From Gracilaria gracilis (lineage: Eukaryota > Rhodophyta > Florideophyceae > Gracilariales > Gracilariaceae): 64,000 bases of DNA. A program made the translations under genes and the position numbers. Below, piece after piece: positions 36,303 through 47,351 of the stretch. Position 1 is the first letter of the stretch. Each line of letters begins with the position of its first letter. Location of the stretch: the NCBI GenBank assembly GCA_030374805.1, contig JARGSG010000128.1, positions 57,805 through 121,804 of the forward strand. The letters are read 5' to 3'. The notes under the pieces are model-generated. The model made no database searches and was not told the DNA's origin. It worked only from the letters and a program-made list of their open reading frames with translations.

Positions 36303-38285
36303 ATGGAAGATAAAATCACGCCCTTGTCCGCCTCGCCGGGAAAATCTCTTCCGACACCAGCGCGCACTCCTGCACTCGCAGTTACCATCGCTCAAACGCT
36401 TTTCTCCCGAAACCTTGATTACCGACGACCTTCCTCCTCGGACTCCTGTCGTAGATCTCACCATGAGTGGGAACCAACAACCTTCTACTGGGGGATTCAC
36501 CAGATTCCCTTCCATGCCCTTACCGCATGGAGAGCAACAGACTGGTGCGAACCAGGGGCAACCGTCCGGGACGGTAAAAATTCCTTCCCAAGTGAACGAC
36601 AACACTCCTTGGAGGCGATTTGAGGTACTTAGTTAGTTTCCGTATCATGCGTTAGTAGATACATATGAGCTACACCACTATTAGCGTGTTGCCTCGCTGA
36701 GGTAATTTCCACACATGTACACGTGGATTGCACGGCTCGAGGCGCCGCTTAGCGGGTGTGAATAGCACACGTGTCGCACGAACATGCCAGAGGCAGTGCA
36801 CCCAGCATTGCTGTATTTACTTAGATATTTTATAGATTATTTTGCCCGGCGCACCCACTGTCAGTGGTGCGCCGAGCTCAGTACTTAGAGGGTTGAGCAC
36901 CGCTCCCCCAAGTAAACTGCCTCTTGCCAAGCAAGGGTTTCTGGCTCTAACTATCACGCCTTCGCGGATTGTTCACCTCCAAGTGGAGTGACGACTGCGT
37001 TGTTCACGTATAGTTACCCACCCTTGTGGCGCTCAGAGTATAACGACTATTTGTGTGTCTCGTTCCGACCTATTGTCGTATACTCGCCCCTGTATTGGGT
37101 TTGCTTTATCCTCTCTCTTTTCCCCACTCTGGTGGTTTGCTTTCTCCCCTTTTTGGGTTTGCCTTTTTGCCCTGTTCTCAGTGGCCCGTTTCCGACACCT
37201 TGTCGTTGCCGTGCTACTCTCTTTCGAGGACTCATCTCGTGACCGTGTGAACACGTGGATCTCTACCGACTACTAATCAGCCTAGCGCTCCGACGTTTGT
37301 CGTGTTGGTTTGACCTCGGATTTACACCCGGCTTAGCTCTGTCATTCCCGGAGTGCTCCGTTCGCTGTGCTGCCCTGTCGAGGGAAAGATTCCGAACGTC
37401 TTCGTGAGCCTGCGCTTTTCCCGCCAAAGGCGTTGCTTCACACATGCCGGGGGTCCTATATCTAGATATCCCCTGTCTTCACCTCTTTAGGGTCATACCA
37501 TCTCACGGATCCGCGTAGCGGGCTTTTGTCGGTGGTCGTAACCGAATGGGCTGTCCGCGCTAGTGCCTATACTCTCAGAGAGGCCTACGACCAGTACCGA
37601 CTGTGGTTCCTTTCTTCACCCGTGCGGGCCAGTATCCGTCAACTGTATGTCACCATCCCCCTTGGGGTCAGGCTAACGCCGAAGAAGTCCTCAAACTACT
37701 CGATTATATCGACAGTATTGACTGGAAAATGGTCCCTATCCGGCAGAGTGGCCGGCTCACCTGTGGTGGAGGACATGACCCAGGCATGGGGAGAAATACC
37801 ATCTTGGCGGGAAACGTCCTCTATCTCGATCCGTGGGAACAGCGGGAAATTTTCGCTGGCGAAGCGGCCGAACTCCGGAATGCTTCAAGATAGATCCCGA
37901 TCGGTCACCCGATTGGGTTTGCCGACTCTGACGATTATTACAGCTCAAGCATGGAAAAAAGCCCATTTTGGACAATAAACCCAACGCGGCGGGCGGTGAT
38001 GACCATCCGATGGTTGTCGGCACTCCTTCGCAGAATGCCTAGCCTGTTATACATAATTCCAAGCCCGCTGGTGAAGCGTCAGCGTCCGTCTCTGCTGCCC
38101 TGGCCTCCACAGCGGTTGCCGGAAGTACTCCCCAGACATGTGAAAATCCCTGGGCGGTAATCGCATAGTTCTTCAGAGAAGTTGGGCTGGGCGCGGATAC
38201 GGCGACCGGCGACTGGATGCAATTCGAAAAGCACCTGCGGAACGCCTTGGTGATGTACCACCTTTGAATGAAGGGAATGACAACA
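36303..38285 (+). pseudogene. Antisense ORF of family B, decayed copy
   Basis: ATG 36,303 opens a frame that shifts near 36,420, then continues as TGGFTRFPSMPLPHG and GQPSGTVKIPS, matching the antisense ORFs of elements 4 and 5. At about 36,620 it is replaced by LTR-like DNA. The C-terminal half resumes at 37,443 with VVTEWAVRASAYTLREAYDQYRLWFL and ends near 38,285 with further frameshifts. About 680 bp of the middle, judged against element 4, are missing. It lies on the plus strand, opposite to the LTR direction, as in the other copies. Confidence 0.75.
36620..37442 (+). repeat. LTR-like segment of family B, plus orientation, inside the antisense ORF
   Basis: Similar in order of blocks to the element 4 LTR: GTACACGTGGA, a hairpin at 36,847-36,874, AGTAAACT, TTTACACCCGGCTTAG, CGTCTTCGTG and the end GCTTCACA at 37,442. 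The left edge is approximate. It accompanies loss of part of the antisense ORF, so it is not a clean insertion. Confidence 0.6.
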
Positions 38286-39820
38286 ACCAGTAAGAATGGG
38301 TCCGAATAGTTTCAAATAAACTACCCGCATTACAGTCCGCATTGGCACCCGCACCACGTGACGAAAATATCTCGTGATGGGGTCTACCAAGTATATACAA
38401 CTATGCATACGTGTACTGCCTATCTAACTACTCCGGTCGGCGCGCCAGTCCAGTATACGTGTGCGATCCAGCACACCCATATTAGCCCCTCTTGACCCCC
38501 TTGTTACCTGACATACCGCTTGGTTCCACTCTACTATAGAACCCCCTCCTAAACTTGCGCTCGGCCCTCCATGCGTGGCGTGGGGCTGCCAAGATTCCTT
38601 GCTCCCGTCCACAAGGGAAATAGCGCGCGAGATCCTCTGCTCGGAAAAGGTGCCCGCCTGGGGCGGGGCGCAGCCATGCCCGAATTTTCGGTGTGCGCGG
38701 AATAGGACGAGGGGCCAATGGTCGCGAGTGGTGGGCCACACAGGGGGTGTTGGCATCGCTTTTTCATGCATCGCACGGTGGTTTTGAGAAAATCTTTCGG
38801 TTGGCGGCCGTGTGGGAATCATTGACTCCGTGTGGGCGCTTGGCCTGAATGCCGCGAGAATCATGGGCGCGCACGCTGCGGAGCGGGTGTGCCCACGGGG
38901 TGGCCCAGTTCTGGCCGGTTCCGCTGGTCTCGTGGGATGCTGGCGTCGGTGGCAGTATGGCCAGAATGGTTTGTGAGAGACCGGGCGGAACGAACGCGAG
39001 CGCGAAACGCGAGCGTGGAGCCGCCGTAACAAGTACGGAGGTGTAGTCTGTGTACAATGCATCTGGACCGTACGGGTCAGTTGAAGGTGTTCTCCAAAAC
39101 AAATTCAATTCCCTGGATGGTCATGCACGCTACTGTGTTAATGCGACCTTGTTTGGAAGCGCCGTGCCCATTGTCGTCGACACACGAGCGCATTACGGAC
39201 CGTAGGCAGGTATAAAGTATTCCGAGTTCCGAACGGGATGACGAACGCGGCGTCAACTCTCCCCGAGAAGCACGCTCACACGCTGCCCCAACTCGCACAA
39301 GAGCGGTCCGGAAGCGTTGAAGAAGGCACCGAAGCCGAAATCCTCTGCGTCAAGTTCCATCCTACTGCGTGGACGCGCCAAGGAGGCATCAAGAGTCTGT
39401 GCCGTGCCTGTTCTTCACGCATGCGTTCAAGAGCTTCCGTTCGGGGCTCACGTGTTGACGTAGGAGACCGTGCGGGGTCTGTAGAAGTAGGCGATCACCG
39501 AATGTGATCAGTGTGCACTGATGACTACTGTGCTTAGCGAGGAGCTATTCACACTAACCGGATTGATTCAGAGCAGACATCAGCGCCTATAAGATTCCAG
39601 AGTGTGTACCAGAGGTCGTCTTATACCGTGAGGGAGAGGTTGCTCTCGCATAGTGGCCTTAGTTAGATTGACCGCCCTGTTAGTGCTTTGAGAGTTAGTG
39701 GACACTGCGCCCCTTGCGAGATATCGTTCGTAGACCTTGTGGAGCCGAAAAGGCGAAATCTAGGGGTGCTCCCCCTAGATTAAAACAACGCCGTTCGGCT
39801 TACCTGCTTCCAGTATCGCG
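38286..39820 (-). other. 3' noncoding tract of element 3 (family A-like)
   Basis: Resembles 26,221-28,475: ACTTGCGCTCGGCCCTC just inside a purine tract (TTTAGGAGGGGG in element sense, plus 38,532-38,544) and one copy of the repeated stem-loop (core 38,661-38,680, arms CGGAAAA and TTTTCGG). No LTR could be delimited on its left. Confidence 0.55.
38641..38690 (-). repeat. Stem-loop repeat of family A, copy in element 3
   Basis: Core GGGCGGGGCGCAGCCATGCC with one change from the element 2 core. The flanking arms keep pairing although their sequence differs from those in element 2. Confidence 0.65.
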
Positions 39821-42800
39821 TTAGGAAGTGCTGCGGGATGGGCTATGGGTGTTCCCAGGTGTCACTCGTGGCACAGAAACCATCCTACCGTACATGGTAG
39901 CAATTACATGCGCTGGTTCGTCAGTGATTCCGTGAGCGAAATGCTCCTGGACGACCCCAGCAGTATTTGAGCGGTGTTGTCCAACACCAGATGGGTCATT
40001 TAGTGAATTAGAGCGTTCCGTAACGGGTTCATTAACAAACAGCCCGTCCGGGACGGCGATTGCATTATCATGCCGTTCGGTTGCGAATGGTTGATGTGCT
40101 TTCCGAGTGGGTGCAAGAGTGACGCAGTTGACGCTCACGGTATCGTTGATACCGTCAATTTCGATGGTGAAATTGGTGTCCGTGGCGGAAACGACCTTGT
40201 ATGGTCCTGTTGTTTTGAAAACGGCTTCCGTGACGTACGTTCGTGTTCGCCTAGGACATAGTCGGTGGGAGCAGTCTTCGGGTGGTCGAGAATAACTTCA
40301 TGTCTCGTCGTAAAGGTCGGCGTAACTCGCCCGGATTTATCGAAATTCTCTTTACAGCGACGTTATGCGTTCTTGAGGGGGTTCTGCGCGGATTAAAGCG
40401 TCACTTTTAGTAAACGTAGTTTGTAGCGATTTATCTGCGCCGGCGTACGTTGCATCGGAGTTGTAGGATCCCTAACGGAACGGGGCTCATCGGGCACAGC
40501 GTTCGGCGGTACACGGGTTAATGCCAAGTCGAATGGCGTGGCTCCCGTGCTTCGGTGAGATTGCAGATTGTATCAATACGAGAGCGGTTGTATGAATGCG
40601 TGCCAGTTAGGCTAATTGTACGCAACGTACTGTCGAAAACGCTGTACCAGTGTACGGTTGAGGCGCTCGGCTTTTCCACGTGTGTGATATTTGTATACCG
40701 TCGTGGGTACATGTTTCGTACCCAACGAACGGCATATTTCTTCAAAGAACTTCGGGACAAACTGAATCACATTATCGGTTAGAAAGTAATTAGATACCCG
40801 GTACGAGCATTCCCAACTTTCCAGGAATGTTCGAGCAACAACAGGTGCGGTGGAAGAGCTTCGTGGACCAGTCGTTGTTTACCAAGATGTATTCTTACCC
40901 GTTCACGGACTTCGGGAAGTGACCGGCAATGTCCATAACCACGAATTCCAGTGCGCCCGCAGCGGGAAAGATCTTGAGTCGATTCTGATGGCGACGTTGT
41001 GTACCGCGGATAGTGACATAAGAGTGACAATCCCTAACGGTTTGATACACATCATTAACCATCCGTGGCCAGTAGAAGTCCCTGCGTAGAGTGTTATACA
41101 TACAAGTTCCGCCCGGATGCCCTTCCTGAGGCGGATATTGAGACAGATAGAGCACCCGTGGAGCGAGGGAACGGGACACTATTTTCTGTAGTGCTATGTG
41201 AAGCGCCGAGCAGCTCACGAGAAGTCTATTGCGGTTGATTTGAAACAGGGTAGCTCCGTCACCGACGTCTTTCTGGATGGACTTACAGAACTCGTCTTCT
41301 GTAAGAGCTCTGATGAGCTCTTCCAGAGTGGCCGCTTGGAACTCTCCTCCTCAACGATGGCCATTACTTAAGGACATCCGGGCGGTGCACTTTCGACTCA
41401 CCAGTCGATGATGACGTCCTTTATGACCTTGCTGTGCCCCGCAACGTCCACTACCAGGTCATCATCGTCTTCCGTTCGGGATGGAAACAAGGGGCAAGGG
41501 ACCTCTTCTTTAAGAGAACTCTGGCCTCCTCTGTCCGTTTGGATATGTGAAAGCGCATCAGCAGCATGCTTTTTAATTCCCGATCGGTGTACGATATCGA
41601 TCTTGTACTACATTAAACGAGGTCGCCAACGGTCCAGTCGCCCGGGGGCACCTGCCAGGTTTAGTATCTACTTCAAGGCGTGGTGATTCGTTTGGAGTAT
41701 GAACATTTCCATCTCCACGTATGTTTGGAGGTGCAGTATTGCCCATACTACGGTAAGGCATTCCCCCTCGGTTGTAGGGTACGCCCGCTCTGATTTCGTT
41801 GAAGAGGGACTCCAGTATCCATTTGGAAGTAGGTCACCGTCCGGTTGCTTCTGCAGCAAGATGTATCCGGCTTGTTTGTCGCAGGGGTCGTGGTCCAGAA
41901 AATACGGCATATTCTGACGTGGAATGGTCAACCAAGATTGAAGGCCGTATCAACCGAAGACGAAACTCGTCGAATGATTCGTATTCGGTATAGATCAGTG
42001 TCCCGAAGCTGACCGACTGGCCTTTTTCGAGCTTGCAGTTCAGAGAAGCCGCAATTTGGGCAAAATTCTACACGAAGCGTCTGAAGACGTTGCAGAGTAC
42101 CAAGAAAGAGTTCTAAGAACGACTGGAGTTCCCTATAGTTAATAAAGGACTTAGCCATCCTGGTTGCATCTTCGATCTTCGCAGAGACCTGTAGTTTTCC
42201 TGGACGCATAACGTGGCCAAAGTAATCAACAGTGCCACTGAAGGAGTATCACTTATCTACACGTAGTGTAGTTCCAGCCGATGAAAGGAGTGATAAGATA
42301 ATCTGAACATGGTCGTAGTGTTCAGCAACCGTGCGGGAGTAGATCATAACGTCGTAGAAATAGACCATAGACCAGCGCGTACTGCCATTTCAAACTAGAC
42401 AGTATGATACCCAGCCATATAGAAAGTCGCTGGTGCATTCTTTCAACCAAACGGCATGCGAGTATACCTTTAAAGTCCCATATGGGAAGTAGACTTCGTC
42501 TTATCCCCGTCGGCTTCATCCACCTTGGTCTGCCAATATCCGCTGTTGGCATCCAGGGTGGAGAATATATTCGCGCCTCCCGGAGTGAATCGATGCACTC
42601 ATCCATTCTCGGTAATGGATAAATTTCCCGAACGGCAACTGCACTTAGACGGCAGTAGTCTACACAGAGGCGTAGAGTGCCATCCTTCTTTTGAGCGCAC
42701 ATGACTGGTCTCGTCCTTTCGGACGATGAGAGCTCAATTACATCCAACTCCATCTGCTTGGCGACCTTTTTGCGTTCCATTTCACGACGGGCAGGACCAG

Positions 42801-43472
42801 ATTTGTATGGCATCTGATAGATGGGCTTCGTACCTGATTCCAATGGGATCCAATGTTTCGCGGCAGTAATACGGCCTAGGTGGCCATCCCACATATCCCG
42901 AAAGGGTCTGAGCAGCTCCATAACCTTATCCCGTTCGGATTGAAATTTAGAGCACAGTTGTACCTTAGGGACCCAGTCGCCTTCCGGTTTTGTGGGTGGC
43001 TCCTGTCCGGTTGAAATTCCGTATTTCTATCCGAAAGATTCTCGGCGTTGCGGCCCCCCTCCTCCGTGCTCTAAGGCGGAAAATTCGGAGATATCAGAGC
43101 GATAGGGCATGGTAAAACCAGACCAAAAATTTTGGCTTTGTTTAGCCGCTACGGGCGATCGGAAAAGTTGGCCACCTGAACGTAGAATGGAATATCTGGC
43201 CGGAGTTCCATTACACCATTTGCAAGAAGGATGAGCTCTTCTTTGTGTGCCGCACAGTGATTCCTATGAATAAACATCAGGCCAACAGCCTTGGTGGTTA
43301 CCGGAACGCGGGATTCCGACATCGGTGGTATCGTTACCAGGCGGGAAACACTGATCTGGTTCGAAGGTGTTCTCCAATTGGCGATAGGAGTAGGGTTAGG
43401 GGGTTTTCTGGACGGAGATGTACTGCGTTCAGACGCGGATTGAATCGTTACAGGGTGTGAGTGGGGTAACAC
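39821..43472 (-). pseudogene. Pol of retroelement 3, heavily degraded
   Basis: Recognisable blocks: post-protease region (MSESRVPVTTKAVGLMF and NGVMELRPDIPF, 43,149-43,472), RT start (MELLRPFRDMWDGHLG and LRLCVDYCRLSA, 42,322-42,921), RT-RNase H (SFINYRELQSFLELFLG; LDHDPCDKQAGYILL, 41,668-42,209), integrase zinc region (GGTCMYNTLRRDFYWP, 40,895-41,218) and integrase core (40,518-41,030). The catalytic YxDD is lost in a rearranged stretch near 42,350. It is clearly much older than element 2. Confidence 0.8.
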
Positions 43473-43520
43473 GACAGTTCGTTTCTGAGGCAGTATTGCC
43501 AGGACGTATTTGTCGATAAA

Positions 43521-44288
43521 TTTAGTGCAACGCCCTCTTATAGTGGTTTCTGACTACTTAGTCATATTCCGACCTGTCGGGCGGTTGCTCTAAGTGGGAG
43601 TATATGAATAGTAACAACCACTGTAGTGGGAAGGACACGTGGGACACGGTTGAGCCAGGAGGTTGGCCACGTACACGTGGAACGGGCGCCACGGCGCGTG
43701 GGTAATTATCACTGGGCGTGGGCTTAATTTAGTTAGTTTATTTAATTAGTGTTGGTGCGAGCTAACTACTTAGCCCGGCGGCGACATCGCCGCCGTGCAC
43801 AGTAAAGTTCCCCCAACCAGGGTTGGCTCTGTACTTCTTTGCCTTCGGCGGTCATCGACTCCTTCCAGGAGAGAGGCTCTGTTGCCTACGGGTAGTGTAT
43901 CCTCCCTGCGTCACCTAACAGGACCCATTCGTGGGAGTGTTTTCCGCTTGTGTCGCGTTCGACCCTGTACAGGGATAACCCCGGTGTTTACCGTACCCTT
44001 TTTGCCGTTTCCTCCTTTTCCTTCTTTCCATCCCCCGCTCTCGCGGATTCATTTTCTCTCTCCCCACTTCCGTGGACTCGTGCCTCTCTCGAGGGCCCGT
44101 TCACCCACACACGTGTTTCCAACACCGATACTTGCTCAACTCTCTATGCCCGTCATGACGGCTTGGCCTCGGCTTACACCCGACTTCGTCGTGCCTTGCC
44201 AGAGACGCTCTGTCTGCCGACTACCCTCCTACGGAAGAAGATCTCGGACGTCTTCGTGGTGTCTTTCCGCCTCTGGCGTTGCACTACA
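43521..44288 (+). repeat. 5' LTR of retroelement 4
   Basis: 768 bp, beginning TTTAGTGCAACGCC (consensus TGTAGTGC with one change) and ending GCACTACA. It contains CACGTACACGTGG, the hairpin GGCGGCGA/TCGCCGCC at 43,777-43,794 and AGTAAAGTT just after it, a possible 3'-end signal. Confidence 0.85.
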
Positions 44289-44291
44289 AAG

Positions 44292-44309
44292 TGGTCTCCC
44301 GACTTAGAA
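44292..44309 (+). promoter_or_regulatory. Primer-binding site of retroelement 4
   Basis: TGGTCTCCCGACTTAGAA, three bases after the LTR end, identical over 18 bases to that of element 2. Confidence 0.85.
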
Positions 44310-44408
44310 TCGGATATTTGGTTTAACACGTACTCGTGTGTGTTTTCCCTCTTTGAAGTTTCGTTTCTACTTCTGGAAGTTTCCCGTTGCACGGTTGGTT
44401 GAGAAATC

Positions 44409-46332
44409 ATGTCTCGAAAACCGTCTGAGACGGAAGCTGCGGTTACTCGCAGTCGTTCTCACAGTGGTGGTGTCGCTGGGGATCATCGGTTCGTCTCACG
44501 CATCCCCAGGCGTTCTGGCTCCACCCTTGGTGTGAACAATCCGTCCAAGACGTCGGGCCAACAACCGGCGCACAGGACACTCCCCTTTGCCCCGTTGCTT
44601 CCCCCTACTGATGCTGCTGGTCCGGCCCCGGCCGTTGCTGCCGCAGCTCCGTCTGCTACGGCTACACCCGCGGCCGTGGTGGTTCAGTCCTATCCGGAGG
44701 AGGACAACATCCCCCAGGGTACAACTCTGGAAGAGCAGTTGCGTCAGCTGCGCACTGCTCACAAATCCCTTGTAGGGGTGGTCAAAATTCTACGCCAACA
44801 GGTGGAAGACTTCCCTGCAACGGGTATTTCTGAGGATCTTCGTACGTTACGGTCCGATGTCAACAAAATGTTGGAGTGCTTTGGTCAACCCGCCATCTTC
44901 GTAGAAGGAATTCAGGACCGATTTGATCGTGTAAGAGACCGCCTGGAGATGCTGCAGCAAACCATTCCTATGGATGCTGCCACTCCGGCGGAGCCGGTCG
45001 CTGTGTCGCGCAGGGCCAAGACCTCGGCACGCGAGAAAAACCGCCGCAGGCGGAAGGGCCAACAGGACGATCAGGGTTTAGATTCGTCTACTTCGTCGGA
45101 TGCGGACCCGAACAATTCGGACAATGCTGACTCGTCAGACTCGTCGTCTGAGGAAGACCGTGCTATACGGGCGTCACGCTCTAAGCGGTCTGTAGTCAGG
45201 CAAGGTGCGATTCGTGCTCGTACAAAAGGACGGAAGCACGCGGGCTTGAAAGTTCTGAAGCCCACCAACCCTCTCTACGAGAAGCTGTTGTCATACCGGT
45301 ATTACCATTTGGAAGACTTCTCTTTGGATCGAACACCCCGTGGTACGCGCAAGGTGAAGGACTGCATCAAACGGATGCAGCTCTGGCTTCGTAACCAGTT
45401 GTTTAATGGAGAAGACCCAATCTTGGTGCTAGATTTTCTCGCCTGCTTCGTCGCGGAAGCCTGGTAAAGTCTACCCCGCTACAGAGCGTTGTACGATGTT
45501 CATCGACGGACTCGACCCGGCTATCCGGACTTTGGTCGCCCGCTATCGCAAGAAAAGGAGGAAGATCACCTACCTCGAGCTCATCCAGTATGAAAGAGCC
45601 CAAGGTGAGTCCCTCCGCGCCAGAGCTCCGAGTACTCGGTCTAAGTCCGCCAAGGCGTTGTTGATGGAAACGAAATCCCCATCTCTGTCGCTCGTCGCGG
45701 ATGAAGCACCTCCGAAGTAGTACGATAACGTCCAGCTCGCCCACGGCGATATCGACCCCATTCCGACAACGGACCTCCCATCGACGACGGACGCGTCATT
45801 CAAGACCGCTCAGGACGGCACCGTGCTTTATACCGATGCCACCCGAGTTCGCGGGCCTTACATCTCGTACTCGAACGGAGGAACCCGCTTCCAACGACCA
45901 GGATGGCAGTACAGCCGCCCAGCGGGCCGTTTCACGGATAACCGGAGTGGGACCCTTCGACAGGGTAGGCAAGCATTGATAGCGTTGATATGCCATCTCT
46001 GCTATACCCATGGTCACACGTCACCGCAACGCCTTCTATCCCTGAGAGACCTGGGCAAGGTGACGGTGAACTATGAGGCCCTCACTCCAGAGGAGAAGCG
46101 ATCCGTCCCAATGACGTCGTATCTCCGGGCCAAGACGGACTTCGCCCACGTCATACCGACAGCGCCGACCTACCAGCGTGCTGCGGCACAGCTGGCTCAT
46201 CCAGTAGCACCGGTACACCGCGTCGTGAACGATCCAAACACCGCTGTTGCGGGACCCCGAGGCCAACGTGCCCAAGCACTCGTGGTCGAGGAACCTGAGC
46301 AGCCGCCGCAGGGCGAAGCCCAGAAAAAATAA
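44409..46332 (+). pseudogene. gag: Gag of retroelement 4, with internal deletion
   Basis: ATG 44,409 opens 352 codons: a disordered N-terminus rich in Pro and Ala, a helical stretch (LEEQLRQLRTAHKSLVGVVK), acidic-serine runs and the start of the capsid (LKPTNPLYEKLLSYRYY, GEDPILVLDFL). It stops at 45,467, where element 5 continues with about 110 more residues of capsid. The sequence then resumes as MFIDGLDPAIRTLVARYR (45,496). A deletion of some 330 bp thus fused the two parts out of frame. Downstream, 45,823-46,332 holds a zinc knuckle, CHLCYTHGHTSPQR, whose last cysteine has become arginine. Confidence 0.8.
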
Positions 46333-47337
46333 ACGAGGGAGTCTCCCATTCGGGAGAGAAGTCCTCAGAGCAGAGCTGCAGACGTCCGAGGCGACTCCGC
46401 CTCGCTCCCCGGTGAAGATCCTTTCGAGGAAAGACACCACTGATGCGGACTCGGAACACTTGGGTGTTCTACGTCGACCGTGAATACGGGTAAAGAAAAA
46501 CCGGTTCCCGGATAGAGTCCTCTTGATGGCCAAGCGTAACTATAAAGTTTACGCCGACCTTGGCCTCAGTACCCAGTTTATGGTGCGCACTCTCACGGTA
46601 TTAGACACCGGTACAGGGCCGAACTTTATCGTGGAGTCCCTCCTGCCACCGTTGGTGCGGACATGTATTCGCCGCAAAGCGACGCCCGAAGTCGCCGACG
46701 CGAATAATAACCCGTTAACAACGGTGGGAACAATCGACTTAGTCGTGCGTCTGGGGACCTCCGTGGTCAAGCTCGAATTGTGGTATGTCGGTCATTGGCT
46801 GCCCCAGTTATTTTGGGATGTGATTACTGCGACAGATTCGTCGACGCAATCAGACCCCGCCTCAGGCGTGTGGTATTCGAAGACGGTTCGTCGGTCTCGA
46901 TAGTTCGTCGGCCGCTGAAGCGTGCATCGAGGAAACAAGTTCCACTACCTGCTGCGCAGGAACCACCACCGGCGACTCGTGAGTCCACAAAACTCCCCGC
47001 CGCAGCGTCGGTATGCATTCCACCAGAATCCCAAGTAATGGTGCAGGTCCATTTTCGTCAACACGGCCTTCGGGTTATTCAACCCATTTCCTCGTTGTAC
47101 GAGAAGTATCATCTCGCAGTGGCGAACGGTGTTGCACAGGTGTCACTAAATGCTCCTTTCCGGATATTTGTTGCCAATCTTGGCAACATCCCCCAGTATC
47201 TGGTAAAGAACTAAGTCATTGGATCGGTCACACCGCACCCACTCGCGATGCTACCTACCCGAATGACGGCTGCCGATGTCCTCGGTTTGGTTTCCTCAAA
47301 AGAGGGCGACAATCCGGGACACCCCGAAGTTCCGTCT

Positions 47338-47351
47338 AAGGAGGGGGGGGA
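47338..47351 (+). promoter_or_regulatory. Internal polypurine tract 1 of retroelement 4
   Basis: AAGGAGGGGGGGGA, encoding KEGG in the protease-RT linker. Confidence 0.6.

Larger units (their letters stand above)
38400..43520 (-). mobile_element. Retroelement 3: decayed family A relative, truncated by element 4
   Basis: A minus-strand pol matching element 2 in order but full of stops and frameshifts, with no gag. It ends abruptly at 43,520, inside the region after the protease, where the LTR of element 4 starts. The rest (protease, gag, 5' LTR) may lie beyond the far end of element 4, outside the window. Confidence 0.75.

Noticed and set aside
36988..37276. Overlapping small frames near 37.0-37.3 kb
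   Set aside because: They lie in an LTR-like segment and are pyrimidine-rich translations without coding features.
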